In this document: one piece after another, positions 1 to 8,674 of the stretch
Position numbering within the stretch: position 1 is the stretch's first letter
Layout: each line of letters begins with the position of its first letter
Assembly (NCBI GenBank): GCA_947478785.1
Contig: CANJXI010000019.1
Coordinates: forward strand, 1 to 52,651
Direction: 5' to 3'
Origin: Caulobacteraceae bacterium
GTDB taxonomy: Bacteria; Pseudomonadota; Alphaproteobacteria; Caulobacterales; Caulobacteraceae
Length of the DNA stretch: 52,651 nt
Program-made: the position numbers and the translations under genes
Notes under the pieces: model-generated
Told to the model about the DNA's origin: nothing
Database searches by the model: none
Seen by the model: only the letters and a program-made list of their open reading frames with translations

Positions 1-60
1 CCGCGCCAGCCGACGCACCGCCGCCGCATCAAAGTCGTCCCGCAATACAATCGACCCCAT
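1..60 (-). CDS. IS630-like transposase, N-terminal fragment (cut by window edge)
   Basis: Only the first 20 codons are inside the window. They begin at an ATG (reverse strand, 58-60) with a good GGAGAGGAG ribosome binding site 7 nt upstream. The peptide starts MGSIVLRDDFD and continues with an Ala/Arg-rich helix, which resembles the start of IS630-family transposases with a helix-turn-helix N-terminus that I know from Caulobacteraceae. The catalytic DDE domain would lie outside the window, so intactness cannot be judged. No terminal inverted repeat can be identified at this side. The family call rests on about 20 residues and is moderate at best. Confidence 0.5.
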   Translation of the reverse strand, partial: MGSIVLRDDFDAAAVRRLAR

Positions 61-218
61 CCGACCACTCCTCTCCAACAAGAAGCGTGAATCACTGTTC
101 GGCCCTCAGGGGAATCCCCGAGTCTGCGTCAGCGGCGCTTGGTATTAGCTGAGAGTTGGCGTTCAGGTCTGGCTCAGGCCGCAAGTGAGAACTTGGTGGC
201 TCAACAAAGGAGCCTTCC

Positions 219-575
219 ATGAAACGCCTTCTTACCGCGACCCTCGCCCTTACCCTGCTCGCCGGCACGGCCGCCTCGGCCCAGCCCCATGGCAATGACC
301 GCCACGACGATCGCGGTCGTCACGAGCAGAACCGTTACGACAACGACCGCGGCGCCCGCCATGACAACGGCAACCATTACGGCCAGCAGAAGCGCTGGGC
401 GCGGGGCCAGCGCCTGCCGGCCAGCTACTACCGTGACCGCGGCCACTATGTGGACTACCGCCGTCACCACCTGCGCGCTCCGCCGCGCGGCTACCAGTGG
501 GTGCAGGTCGACAACAACTACGCGATGGTGGCCCTCGCCAGCGGCCTGATCGCCTCGATCATCGCCGCCAACTAA
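219..575 (+). CDS. RcnB-like periplasmic protein
   Basis: A 118-residue secreted protein. Residues 1-21 form a Sec signal peptide (MKRLL, a hydrophobic core, then ASA-Q). A His/Asp/Arg/Asn-rich linker follows to about residue 60. The C-terminal module carries the RcnB pattern: W.RGQRLP..Y, a DYR..HLR segment, PPRGYQWV and a final hydrophobic helix. E. coli RcnB is a periplasmic protein that modulates nickel/cobalt efflux by RcnA, but most alphaproteobacterial homologues are uncharacterised and have no rcnA neighbour, as here. The His-rich linker could bind metal; that is inference. The start has an AAAGGAG site 6-7 nt upstream. It is monocistronic and convergent with the flavoprotein gene. 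Confidence 0.8.
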   Translation: MKRLLTATLALTLLAGTAASAQPHGNDRHDDRGRHEQNRYDNDRGARHDNGNHYGQQKRWARGQRLPASYYRDRGHYVDYRRHHLRAPPRGYQWVQVDNNYAMVALASGLIASIIAAN

Positions 576-592
576 GGCCCGTAAAGCCAGGC

Positions 593-627
593 TCACACCC
601 CCGTCGCCCCGGCGATGGGGGGAGTGT
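593..627. terminator. Bidirectional stem-loop between convergent genes
   Basis: A GC-rich hairpin: CAC.CCCCC..CGCC (594-608), a 2-nt loop, then GGCG..GGGGGG.GTG (611-626). It lies between the stop codons of the RcnB-like gene and the convergent flavoprotein gene, which fits a shared terminator. There is no clear U-tract on either strand, as is common in such GC-rich genomes. Confidence 0.6.
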
Positions 628-632
628 CTGTG

Positions 633-1841
633 TCAGGCCAGCCGGCGCAGCACGCCGTGCGCTGCGGCCACGCCGGTGGCGAAGCTCGCCTGCAGCAGGT
701 AGCCGCCGGTCGGCGCTTCCCAATCCAGCATCTCCCCCGCCACGAACACCCCCGGCCGGGCTTTCAGCATCAGTCCTTCGTCCACGCCGTCCCAATCAAC
801 GCCGCCGGCCGAGGAAATGGCGCGGGCGATGGGCTGGACGCCGGTCAGGCGGATGGGCGCGGCCTTGATCCGGCGGGCCATCGCGCCCGGCGCGGTCGGT
901 AGGTCGATGCCGTGGGCCTCGCGCAGCAGGCCGATCTCGACCGGCGACATGCGCATCACCTTGCGCAGGTAGCTGCTCAGCGTCTGCCCGCCGTGCGGCG
1001 CCTGAAGCCGGTCGGTGAGCTGGGCGATCGACTGGTCGGGCCGCAGGTCGAACACCAGTTCCGCCTGGCCCTCAGCTGCGATCGCCTCGCGCAGGGACGC
1101 CGACAGGGCGTAGATCGCCCCGCCCTCCAGCCCGGCCCGGGTGACCATGGCTTCGCCGCGCGCCGTCTGGCCCGCGAAGCTCAAGGCCACATTCTTGACC
1201 GGCAGGCCCTGGAAGCGGTCACGAAAGACCGGGCTCCAGGCGACGTCGCAGCCCATATTGGCCGGGCGTAGCGCCGTCACTGCCGCGCCGGCGGCCTCCA
1301 GAAGGCCTGTCCAGGACCCATCGGAGCCCAGCCGCGGCCAGCTCGCGCCGCCCAGCGCCAGGACAACCGCGTCGGCCTGGACCGTATGCGCGCCGCGCGG
1401 CGTGGCGAATGTCAACGCTCCGGCCGGGTCCCAGCCCAGCCACTCGTGGCGAACTTCGATCCCGACCCCTTGCGCAGCCAGCCGCCCCAGCCAGGCGCGC
1501 AGCAGCGGCGAGGCCTTCAGCGTCCTGGGGAACACCCGGCCCGACGACCCGACGAAGGTCTCCTGCCCAAGCGCCTCGGCCCAGGCCGTCAGCGCGGCGG
1601 GGGAAAAGGTTTCGAGGAGCGGTTCGAGCCGGTCGCGCGCCGCGCCATATCGGCCCAGGAACATCGGCAAGGCTTCGGAATGCGTCAGGTTGAGCCCGCC
1701 GCGCCCGGCCATCAGGAACTTGCGTCCGACGCTCGGCATCCGCTCGTAGACCGTCACGGCCAGTCCCGCCGCGCTCAGCACCTCGGCCGCCATTAGGCCG
1801 GCGGGGCCGGCGCCGACGACGGCGACCGTGCGCGGGCTCAC
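633..1841 (-). CDS. BaiN/RdsA-type FAD-dependent oxidoreductase (TIGR03862-like flavoprotein)
   Basis: A 402-residue cytoplasmic flavoprotein. The N-terminus has a Rossmann FAD-binding motif (VVGAGPAGLMAAEVL), followed by VGRKFLMAGRGGLNLT, a hallmark of the HI0933/BaiN family, and a C-terminal block ending GEMLDWEAPTGGYLLQ that closes the FAD site. Family members are NAD(P)/FAD oxidoreductases; the physiological substrate of this branch is unknown. I chose a GTG start at 1839-1841 with an AGGCGG sequence about 5 nt upstream, because the FAD motif begins right after it and the open frame further upstream does not look like protein of this family. The gene is monocistronic. Confidence 0.8.
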   Translation of the reverse strand: MSPRTVAVVGAGPAGLMAAEVLSAAGLAVTVYERMPSVGRKFLMAGRGGLNLTHSEALPMFLGRYGAARDRLEPLLETFSPAALTAWAEALGQETFVGSSGRVFPRTLKASPLLRAWLGRLAAQGVGIEVRHEWLGWDPAGALTFATPRGAHTVQADAVVLALGGASWPRLGSDGSWTGLLEAAGAAVTALRPANMGCDVAWSPVFRDRFQGLPVKNVALSFAGQTARGEAMVTRAGLEGGAIYALSASLREAIAAEGQAELVFDLRPDQSIAQLTDRLQAPHGGQTLSSYLRKVMRMSPVEIGLLREAHGIDLPTAPGAMARRIKAAPIRLTGVQPIARAISSAGGVDWDGVDEGLMLKARPGVFVAGEMLDWEAPTGGYLLQASFATGVAAAHGVLRRLA

Positions 1842-2045
1842 GCCGCCGCCTGGAGATGGCTCGCCGAGGGAACGGTGACTGCGGAACGTGGGATAGACAT
1901 GGAATAGAGCACCCTTTGAGACTCGGTATCCGGACCGATCCGACCGCCTCTGACCAGATCGTTGGAATTTTGCGCCTGCGCGACTTGCGGCGCGGGCCAG
2001 CGCCTCATAGCCTGTCACGCCGCCGATTACACTGGAACCGCGCCC

Positions 2046-3845
2046 GTGCTTAACCGTCGCAAACTCCTGGCCTGCACCGGCGCGACGCTCGCGCTAGCCG
2101 GGGGCGCGAGCGCGCAAGGCGGGGCGGAAGCCCAGCTCAACACAACGCTCGAGGCGCTGTTCAACCAGGCCCTGGCCGACAATCCCGAGCTAACCACCGC
2201 GCTGGGCCTCGACACCGGCGCGCGCGCCGGCGCCAAGTCGCAGCTTCGTCACGCCTCCCTCACCGAACGCGATCGCGCGGGGCGCCAGATCGCCGACCAA
2301 CTCGCCCGCATGCGCGCCATCGACCGCAAGGCGCTGACCGGCATGGCGGCGGTGAACTACGACTCGGTGATCTTCGACCTCGAGGCGACGGACGCGGCCA
2401 ACCGGCGCTTCGCCTATGGCCGGGAGGGCGCGGGATCGCCCTATGTGCTGAGCCAGATCGACGGCGCCTGGCAGGAGGTTCCAGACTTCCTGGACAGCCA
2501 GCACACCATCGAGACCCGCGCCGACTGCGAGGCCTACGTGGCGCGCCTGGGCGAATTCGCCCGGCTGATGGACGAGGAGGTCGAGCGTGTTCGCCGCGAC
2601 GCGGGCCTGGGCGTCATCCCGCCGGACTTCGCGATCGCCGGCGCGCTGGGCGGCATGAAGGTGCTCCGCGCCGCGCCCGACCAATCGTCCCTCGTAAGCT
2701 CGCTGGCCGTACGCGCCAGGGACAAGGGGATCGCCGGCGACTGGGAAGGCCGGGCGAGCGCCGTCCACACCGCCCAGGTGCTGCCCGCGCTGGAACGCCA
2801 GATGGCGTTGCTCGACGGCTTGCGGGCGAGGGCGACGCACGAGGCCGGCGTCTGGCGCCTGCCCGACGGGGAGGCCTACTACGCCCAGGCGCTGCGGGAC
2901 CGCACCACGACCGCCATGACGCCCGCCGAGGTCCATAGGCTGGGCCTCGACGTCACCCGCGAGCTTTCGGCCCGCGCCGAGGTGCTGTTTCGCCAGATCG
3001 GCATGAGCCAGGGGACCGTGGGCGATCGCTACGCCGCCCTCTACAAGGTCGAACAGTACATCTATCCGAACACCGACGCGGGCAAGGACAAGGAGGTCGC
3101 CGACCTCAACCTGCTGGTCCAGCGCATGCAGAAGCGCCTGCCGGACTACTTTAACACGCTGCCCCGGACGCCCCTGGAGATTCGCCGCGTCCCGCCGGCC
3201 ACGGAGGCCGGCTCGGCCACCCACTACAGCGCCGGCAGTCTCGATGGCGCGCGGCCGGGGATCTACTGGCTGAACATGCGCGACACCGCCGAGGCGCCTT
3301 ATTGGGACATGCCGACCACCACCTTCCACGAAGGCGTCCCTGGTCATCACCTGCAGATCACGCTGCAGCAACAGGCCGATCTGCCGATGATCCGCAAGGC
3401 CAGCGGCTTCGGCGCCTACGTCGAGGGCTGGGCGCTCTACGCCGAGCAGCTTGCCCAGGAGATGGGCTTCTACCAGGGTGATCCGGCGGGCGAGCTGGGC
3501 TACATCCACGATGCCCTGCTGCGCTCCGGCCGGCTGGTCACCGACACCGGCCTGCACGCCCTGCGGTGGAGCCGCGAGAAGGCGGTCGAGGTCCTCTCGG
3601 GCATCGAGGGCGATCCACCGGCCTACGCCGGCCAGGAGATCGAGCGCTACGCCGTCGATCCCGCCCAGGCCTGCACCTACATGGTCGGCAAGACCGCCAT
3701 CCTGCGGCTGCGCCGGAAGGCCCGGGCGGCGCTGGGCGCCAGGTTCGACATCCGCCGCTTCCACGACGCCGTGCTGCTGGCCGGGCCCATGCCCCTGACC
3801 GTGCTGGAACGCTATGTGGACGAGTGGATGGCGACGCAGGCTTAG
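2046..3845 (+). CDS. DUF885 family metallopeptidase-like protein, exported
   Basis: A 599-residue protein starting at GTG 2046. It begins VLNRRKLLACTGATLALAGG..AQ, a twin-arginine-like or Sec signal. Longer in-frame starts exist but would bury this signal. The diagnostic element is HEGVPGHH at about residues 428-435, the gluzincin-like zinc motif of DUF885, followed by GWALYAEQLAQEMG, which supplies the likely third ligand (Glu). Proteins of this family are predicted periplasmic zinc peptidases; substrates are mostly unknown. The length, near 600 residues, is typical. No operon partner is apparent: upstream is the divergent flavoprotein gene and downstream a small gene after a 74-nt gap. Confidence 0.85.
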   Translation: MLNRRKLLACTGATLALAGGASAQGGAEAQLNTTLEALFNQALADNPELTTALGLDTGARAGAKSQLRHASLTERDRAGRQIADQLARMRAIDRKALTGMAAVNYDSVIFDLEATDAANRRFAYGREGAGSPYVLSQIDGAWQEVPDFLDSQHTIETRADCEAYVARLGEFARLMDEEVERVRRDAGLGVIPPDFAIAGALGGMKVLRAAPDQSSLVSSLAVRARDKGIAGDWEGRASAVHTAQVLPALERQMALLDGLRARATHEAGVWRLPDGEAYYAQALRDRTTTAMTPAEVHRLGLDVTRELSARAEVLFRQIGMSQGTVGDRYAALYKVEQYIYPNTDAGKDKEVADLNLLVQRMQKRLPDYFNTLPRTPLEIRRVPPATEAGSATHYSAGSLDGARPGIYWLNMRDTAEAPYWDMPTTTFHEGVPGHHLQITLQQQADLPMIRKASGFGAYVEGWALYAEQLAQEMGFYQGDPAGELGYIHDALLRSGRLVTDTGLHALRWSREKAVEVLSGIEGDPPAYAGQEIERYAVDPAQACTYMVGKTAILRLRRKARAALGARFDIRRFHDAVLLAGPMPLTVLERYVDEWMATQA

Positions 3846-3919
3846 GAATCCCGCGCCATGGGAACAGCGATTTAACCTCGCTCGGCTAAGCTCCACTCTT
3901 CTTGCGGGAGAAGCCCTCG

Positions 3920-4228
3920 ATGTCGATGGATGTGATCAACGGCTACATCTGCCACAATTGCACCGATATCGACTACGCGAAGAAGAACATCGACCCGACG
4001 CATCCGAAGGATGGTCCCTACGGGGCCAACAAGTCCGAGGCCGCCGGCCATGGCCCCGCCGTGGTGCTCTCCGGCGCGCTCGGCAAAGCCGCGCCCACCG
4101 CCGCGTCTCCGCCCGTGGATGGCGCGACCCGCAACGACCCGACCTCTGCCGCCGCGTCCGTGCCCCCGGGCACGGGTGTCACGCCGTCCAGCTACACGGC
4201 CGGCTCGACGGTCGATATTTCGGCCTGA
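3920..4228 (+). CDS. Small hypothetical protein with N-terminal CxxC
   Basis: A 102-residue protein that I do not recognise with certainty. The ATG at 3920 has GGGAG 9 nt upstream; a TTG six codons earlier and an ATG two codons later are alternatives. Residues 9-31 carry a compact, distinctive block (YICHNCTDIDYAKKNIDP, then HPKDGPYG) with a CxxC at residues 11 and 14. The rest is low-complexity, rich in Ala, Pro, Thr and Gly, with no signal peptide or membrane segment, and ends in STVDISA. Its sharply conserved-looking N-terminus attached to a disordered tail suggests a short functional motif, perhaps a secretion or metal-binding tag; this is speculation. Confidence 0.65.
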   Translation: MSMDVINGYICHNCTDIDYAKKNIDPTHPKDGPYGANKSEAAGHGPAVVLSGALGKAAPTAASPPVDGATRNDPTSAAASVPPGTGVTPSSYTAGSTVDISA

Positions 4229-4296
4229 GCGCCTGCTGACATGATCCGGCCCGCAATGGCAGGATAGAGACCCGGCCACCGCCGAAAGGGTCCCGC

Positions 4297-4947
4297 ATGT
4301 CCGACGAGCTTGTCTTCTACACCAACCCGATGTCGCGCGGCCGGATCGTGCGCTGGATGCTCGAGGAGGTGGGGCAGCCCTACCGCACCGAGGTGCTCGG
4401 CTACGCGGCCAGTATGAAAGCGCCGGCCTACCTGGCGATCAATCCGATGGGCAAGGTGCCGGCGATCACCCACGGGAACGTGGTGGTCACCGAGGCCGGC
4501 GCGATCTGCGCCTATCTGGCCGACGCATTCCCCCAGGCGGCCCTCGCTCCGCCACTCGGCGACCTGCGACGTGGACCTTATTTCCGCTGGATGTTCTTCG
4601 CCGCCGGCCCGGTCGAGTCCATCACCAGTAACAAGGCGCTCGGGGTCGAGGTTTCGTCGGAGCAGCGGCGCATGGTGGGCTACGGCGCCTACGACGAGGT
4701 GATGGCCGCCCTCGAGCGGGCGATCGCCAGCAGCGGCGGCGACTATATCCTGGGCGAGACGTTCAGCGCTGCTGACGTCTATTTCGGCTCGCACATAAGC
4801 TGGGGCCTGCAATTCGGCTCGATCGAGAAACGTCCGGTGTTCGAGGCTTACAGCGCCCGCCTCAGCGCGCGCCCCGCCGCCGTCCGCGCCGCCGCCATCG
4901 ACGACGCCTTGATCGCCGCCGCGCAGCCTGCTGGGGCCCAGGGGTAA
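4297..4947 (+). CDS. Glutathione S-transferase family protein
   Basis: A 216-residue cytosolic protein with an N-terminal thioredoxin-fold domain (residues 1-80) and an all-helical C-terminal domain. Visible signatures are YTNPMSRGRIVRWMLEE near the N-terminus (Ser at the usual catalytic position), AINPMGKVPAI with the cis-Pro, and TEAGAICAYLAD, which holds the glutathione gamma-glutamyl site. The C-terminal domain contains the N-capping-like FSAADVYFG. It conjugates or reduces substrates with glutathione; the actual substrate cannot be told. It shares family-level motifs with the second GST at 29494-30114. A GAAAGGG site precedes the ATG. It converges on the LysR gene with only 10 nt between stops. 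Confidence 0.9.
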   Translation: MSDELVFYTNPMSRGRIVRWMLEEVGQPYRTEVLGYAASMKAPAYLAINPMGKVPAITHGNVVVTEAGAICAYLADAFPQAALAPPLGDLRRGPYFRWMFFAAGPVESITSNKALGVEVSSEQRRMVGYGAYDEVMAALERAIASSGGDYILGETFSAADVYFGSHISWGLQFGSIEKRPVFEAYSARLSARPAAVRAAAIDDALIAAAQPAGAQG

Positions 4948-4957
4948 GGTCGGCCCC

Positions 4958-5905
4958 TCACAGCGCGGTGGCGGTGGCGCGGATCAGGTCTCGCATCCAG
5001 GCGATGGCCGGTTCGGCCAGGCGCTCCTTGAGAAACAGCAGGTTGAGTTCGACCATCGGCGATTCATAGGGCGGTTCGATCAGCTTCAGCCGCCCGGCGG
5101 CCGCCGACAGCAGGGCCAGCCGGCGCGGGACCAGGGTCGCCATGTCCGAGAACGCGGCCACGGCCATGGCGGCGTAGGTGTCAGGGACGGTGACGCCGAT
5201 CCGCCGGGTCAGGCCGCGCGCGGTCAGGGCGGATTCGAAGGCGCCGGCGTCTTCCCAGCTGGCGCGTGTGACGAAGGCGCGCCGTTCGCCGCCCTCGTTG
5301 ATCAGGCCGGGAAGCCGGCGCGAGATGACCACATGAGGCGCCGAGACCAGGGTCTCCAAGTCTATCTTCACGTCCTGGAACCGGGGATGGTCGGCGCGCA
5401 CCACCCACACCAGGGCCTCGGTGAGCAGGCTTTCGCGAACGAACCGTTCCGGCGCCGCCAGCACGCTGGCGATCAGGAAATCCACTCGCCGCGCGTCGAA
5501 CCGTTCGGGCATGTCGCCACTGAACTCGGCGATCGCCAGCTCCACCCGCGGCGCGACGTGGGCCACGCGGTCCACCCAGGACGGCGCCATCACCGCGCTG
5601 GCGTAGGTCCCGGCGACGACGGTGAACCGCCGCTCGCTGGTGGCGGGATCGAAGTCGGCGGGGGCCAGCGCGGATTGCAGCTGGTTGAGGGCTGCGTGCA
5701 CCTGCGGTCCCATCTCCACCGCCCGCGGCGTGGGCTGCATGCCGGAGGGGCCCCGCACGAAGAGTTCGTCGCTGAGTAGGTAACGCAGGCGATTTAGCGA
5801 ATGACTCACCGCAGACTGGGTAAGGCCAAGCCGCGCGCCGGTCCGGGTCACGCTTCGCTCTTCCAGCAGGATGTCGAAAACCCGCAGCAGATTGAGGTCA
5901 AGCAT
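4958..5905 (-). CDS. LysR-family transcriptional regulator
   Basis: A 315-residue regulator. Residues 1-60 form the winged helix-turn-helix (LRVFDILLEERSVTRTGARLG, then TQSAVSHSLNRLR), and the remainder is a periplasmic-binding-protein-like effector domain of the NodD/DntR/NahR type. It is transcribed divergently from a three-gene multidrug efflux operon starting at 6056, the classic arrangement in which a LysR protein controls the divergent genes and itself. The inducer is unknown. The start codon ATG at 5903-5905 fits the usual family N-terminus (MLDLNLLRVFD). The length is normal for the family. Confidence 0.9.
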   Translation of the reverse strand: MLDLNLLRVFDILLEERSVTRTGARLGLTQSAVSHSLNRLRYLLSDELFVRGPSGMQPTPRAVEMGPQVHAALNQLQSALAPADFDPATSERRFTVVAGTYASAVMAPSWVDRVAHVAPRVELAIAEFSGDMPERFDARRVDFLIASVLAAPERFVRESLLTEALVWVVRADHPRFQDVKIDLETLVSAPHVVISRRLPGLINEGGERRAFVTRASWEDAGAFESALTARGLTRRIGVTVPDTYAAMAVAAFSDMATLVPRRLALLSAAAGRLKLIEPPYESPMVELNLLFLKERLAEPAIAWMRDLIRATATAL

Positions 5906-6055
5906 TATGTATCGTGCTCATTCGTCCCGTGACGACATATCATTTTCGTCATCCGGCGGGCAGCACTATCTCCATGAGGACGGGAGAAACGGCGCCGCTT
6001 CGCTGCACGCGCCTGCTTTGCCGGACACCGTCAAGTCGTGGAGAGGGCTCGCGTT
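5906..6055. promoter_or_regulatory. Divergent control region, LysR gene / efflux operon
   Basis: A 150-bp spacer between divergent starts. The first 55 bp next to the LysR gene are AT-richer than the surroundings and contain an ATG-N9-CAT dyad (about 5906-5920), a plausible LysR-type T-N11-A site. Its half sites are short, so the exact operator is uncertain. The efflux operon start at 6056 has a GGAGAGG ribosome binding site just upstream. Confidence 0.4.
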
Positions 6056-7135
6056 GTGAGCGAACCGGACATCATTCCCATCCGAGGCAACGCCGAGGTG
6101 GATCCCAGCGCCCAGCGCGAGAGTCTCCTGCGCCGCTGGCGCTGGCCGCTGATCGTCGCCGGTCCAGCGCTGATCGCGATCGCGGTGATCTACGTCCTGC
6201 TGACCAACCACTATCAGACCACCGACAACGCCTATGTGCAGATCGCCAAGGCCCCGGTGGCCCCTTCGATCGCCGGGCGGGTGACCGAGATCTATGTGCG
6301 CGAGAACCAGGTGGTGAAGCGCGGCCAGCCGCTGTTCCGCCTCGACGCCCGCGACTATGAGGCCGGCGCCCAGGCGGCGGCGGCCAATGTCGCCAACGCC
6401 GTCCTGCAGGTCGAGGCCGCGCGCGCGGCCTATCGCCAGCAGGCGGCGCTTGTCCAGGGAGCCCGTGACACGGTCGCCTACGCCGTCCGCGAAGCCGCCC
6501 GCGAGCGCCAGCTCGCCGCCGCGGGCGTGGCCTCCCAACAGCAGGTCTCTGAGGCAGAGCATGCCGTGCAGCAGGCCCGCGAGGCGCTGGCGTCGGCCCA
6601 GCAAGGCGCGGCCCAGGCGGTGGCCAGCCTCGGCGGCGACCCCAACCTGGCGCCGAGCGCGGCGCCCGCCGTCATGCAGGCCCAGGCCCAGCTGGAGCGG
6701 GCCAGGCTGAACATGTCCTACGCCACCGTGCTCGCCCCGGCCGACGGGGTGGTCACCCGCGTCGAGCAACTTCCGGCGGGCACCTATCTCAACGGCTCGC
6801 AGACCGCCTTCTGGCTGCTCTCAGGCCAGCCGTGGATCGAGGCGAACTTCAAGGAAGACCAGCTGGCGCACATGAAGGTCGGCCAGCCCGTGGAGATCAA
6901 GGTCGACGCCTACCCCGACGCGAAGATCACCGGCCATGTGGCCAGCTTCTCGCCCGGCACCGGCCAGGCGTTCTCCGCCCTGCCGGCGCAGAACGCCACG
7001 GGCAACTGGGTGAAGGTCGTCCAACGCCTGCCGGTGCGGATCGCCTTCGACCGCCCGCCGCCCGGGATGGCGGCCCGGGCCGGTCTTTCGGCCAAGGTGA
7101 AGGTCGATGTCCGCGCGGCCGGCCACGCGGACTGA
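6056..7135 (+). CDS. HlyD/EmrA-family membrane fusion protein of a multidrug efflux pump
   Basis: A 359-residue periplasmic adaptor. A single N-terminal membrane helix (about residues 26-46, WPLIVAGPALIAIAVIYVLL) is followed by the lipoyl/barrel-sandwich half motif (TTDNAYVQIAKAPVAPSIAG.V), a long Ala/Gln-rich coiled-coil hairpin (about 100-200), the second half motif (ATVLAPADGVVTRV) and a beta-barrel. It bridges the inner-membrane transporter encoded next and the outer-membrane channel that follows. I prefer GTG 6056, which has GGAGAGG about 9 nt upstream, over the in-frame GTG at 6038. The gap to the transporter gene is 12 nt, so they form one operon, probably under the divergent LysR regulator. 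Confidence 0.9.
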   Translation: MSEPDIIPIRGNAEVDPSAQRESLLRRWRWPLIVAGPALIAIAVIYVLLTNHYQTTDNAYVQIAKAPVAPSIAGRVTEIYVRENQVVKRGQPLFRLDARDYEAGAQAAAANVANAVLQVEAARAAYRQQAALVQGARDTVAYAVREAARERQLAAAGVASQQQVSEAEHAVQQAREALASAQQGAAQAVASLGGDPNLAPSAAPAVMQAQAQLERARLNMSYATVLAPADGVVTRVEQLPAGTYLNGSQTAFWLLSGQPWIEANFKEDQLAHMKVGQPVEIKVDAYPDAKITGHVASFSPGTGQAFSALPAQNATGNWVKVVQRLPVRIAFDRPPPGMAARAGLSAKVKVDVRAAGHAD

Positions 7136-7147
7136 GTCCGCCGCGCC

Positions 7148-8674
7148 ATGACCACCGAGCAGGACGTCAAACACCGCTTGCCGATCACGATCTCGGTCCT
7201 GCTGGCGGCGATCATGACGTCGCTCGACACCACCATCGCCAATGTCGCCCTGCCGCATATGCAAGGCAGCGTCTCGGCGAGCATCGACCAGATCACCTGG
7301 GTGCTGACCTCTTACCTGGTGGCGGCCGCGGTGATGACGCCGCTGTCTGGCTGGCTGGCCGGGCGTTTCGGCCGCAAGCGGACCTTCATGGTGTCGATCG
7401 TCGGCTTCACCATGGCCTCCATGCTGTGCGGCCTCGCCACGAGCGTGCCGGAGATCGTGCTGTTCCGGGTGCTGCAGGGGATCTGCGGCGCCTCCCTGGT
7501 GCCGCTTTCCCAGTCGATCCTGCTCGACATCAACCCCAGGGAAAAACACGGGCAGGCCATGGCGATATGGGGGGCCGGCACGTTGGTGGGCCCGATCCTC
7601 GGGCCCCTGCTCGGCGGCTACCTGACCGACAGCCTGTCGTGGCGATGGTGCTTCTATATCAATCTGCCAGTCGGCATCCTGGCCTTCCTCGGGGTGTTCC
7701 TGTTCATTTCCGCCGACCGCGACAAGCTGGTCCGGCGGTTTGACTTCCTGGGCTTCGGCATGCTGGCGCTGTTCGTCGCCTGCATTCAGCTGCTGCTGGA
7801 CCGCGGGCCGGGACAGGACTGGTTCCACTCCCGCGAAATCTGGACCGAGGCGATCCTGGCGGCCGTCGGCCTGTGGGTGTTCATCATCCACACGCTCACC
7901 GCGGAACATCCGTTCTTCGACCGCGGCCTGATCCGCGACCGCAGCTTCGTCAGCGCCACCGGCTTCGGCTTCATGCTGGGCTTGCTGCTGTTTTCGACGC
8001 TGGCTCTGCTGCCGCCGATGCTGCAAGGGCTGATGGGCTATTCGGTGCTGTATTCCGGCATTGTCAGCATGCCGCGCGGCCTTGGCTCGTTCATCGCCAT
8101 GCTGCTGGCCGGCCAACTGGTGGCGCGCATGGATCTGCGGCTGGTGGTTCTCATGGGACTCGGGATGACCGCCATCGCGATGCTGCAGATGATGCACTTC
8201 GACCTGGGGATGACCGAGACTCCGCTGGTGACCTCGGGGATCATCCAGGGCCTCGGCCTGGGGCTGCTCTTCGTACCCCTTTCGACCCTGGCCTTCGCGA
8301 CCCTGCCGCAACACCTGAGACCGGAGGGATCGACGGTCTACAACCTCATCCGTAGCCTGGGCGGCAGCGTCGGCATATCGGTCATGAACGGGCTGGCGGT
8401 GGCCAATGCGCAGACCATGCACGGGTCGCTGGCGGCCAAGGTCGTGACCTCCGATCCCGTCGTGCGAGCCGGGCTGCCGGCGTTTTTCAATCCGTCCACC
8501 ACCGGCGGGTTGATGGCGCTCAACGCCGAGATCACCCGACAGGCGACGATGATCGCCTATCTCGATGATTTCAAACTCATGTTCTTCATCACCATCGCCT
8601 GCATCCCCCTTTTGCTGCTGCTGCGCAAACCGGGGCGTTCGGGCGGAGATCCTGTCCATGCCGTTGTCGAATAG
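7148..8674 (+). CDS. DHA2-type (EmrB/QacA) MFS drug transporter
   Basis: A 508-residue inner-membrane proton antiporter with about 14 hydrophobic segments. The family signature in helix 1 (MTSLDTTIANVALPHM), motif A-like GWLAGRFGRKRTF in the loop between helices 2 and 3, and LGGYLTDSLSWRWCFYINLPVG in the helix 5 region are all visible; these are hallmark EmrB motifs. It exports hydrophobic compounds through a tripartite complex with the adaptor encoded upstream and the outer-membrane factor downstream. The last 17 nt overlap the next gene. Substrate cannot be predicted. Confidence 0.93.
   Translation: MTTEQDVKHRLPITISVLLAAIMTSLDTTIANVALPHMQGSVSASIDQITWVLTSYLVAAAVMTPLSGWLAGRFGRKRTFMVSIVGFTMASMLCGLATSVPEIVLFRVLQGICGASLVPLSQSILLDINPREKHGQAMAIWGAGTLVGPILGPLLGGYLTDSLSWRWCFYINLPVGILAFLGVFLFISADRDKLVRRFDFLGFGMLALFVACIQLLLDRGPGQDWFHSREIWTEAILAAVGLWVFIIHTLTAEHPFFDRGLIRDRSFVSATGFGFMLGLLLFSTLALLPPMLQGLMGYSVLYSGIVSMPRGLGSFIAMLLAGQLVARMDLRLVVLMGLGMTAIAMLQMMHFDLGMTETPLVTSGIIQGLGLGLLFVPLSTLAFATLPQHLRPEGSTVYNLIRSLGGSVGISVMNGLAVANAQTMHGSLAAKVVTSDPVVRAGLPAFFNPSTTGGLMALNAEITRQATMIAYLDDFKLMFFITIACIPLLLLLRKPGRSGGDPVHAVVE

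Noticed and set aside
2190..3896. 568-codon antisense frame over the DUF885 gene
   Set aside because: Shadow frame; HEGVPGHH and the signal peptide are on the forward strand.
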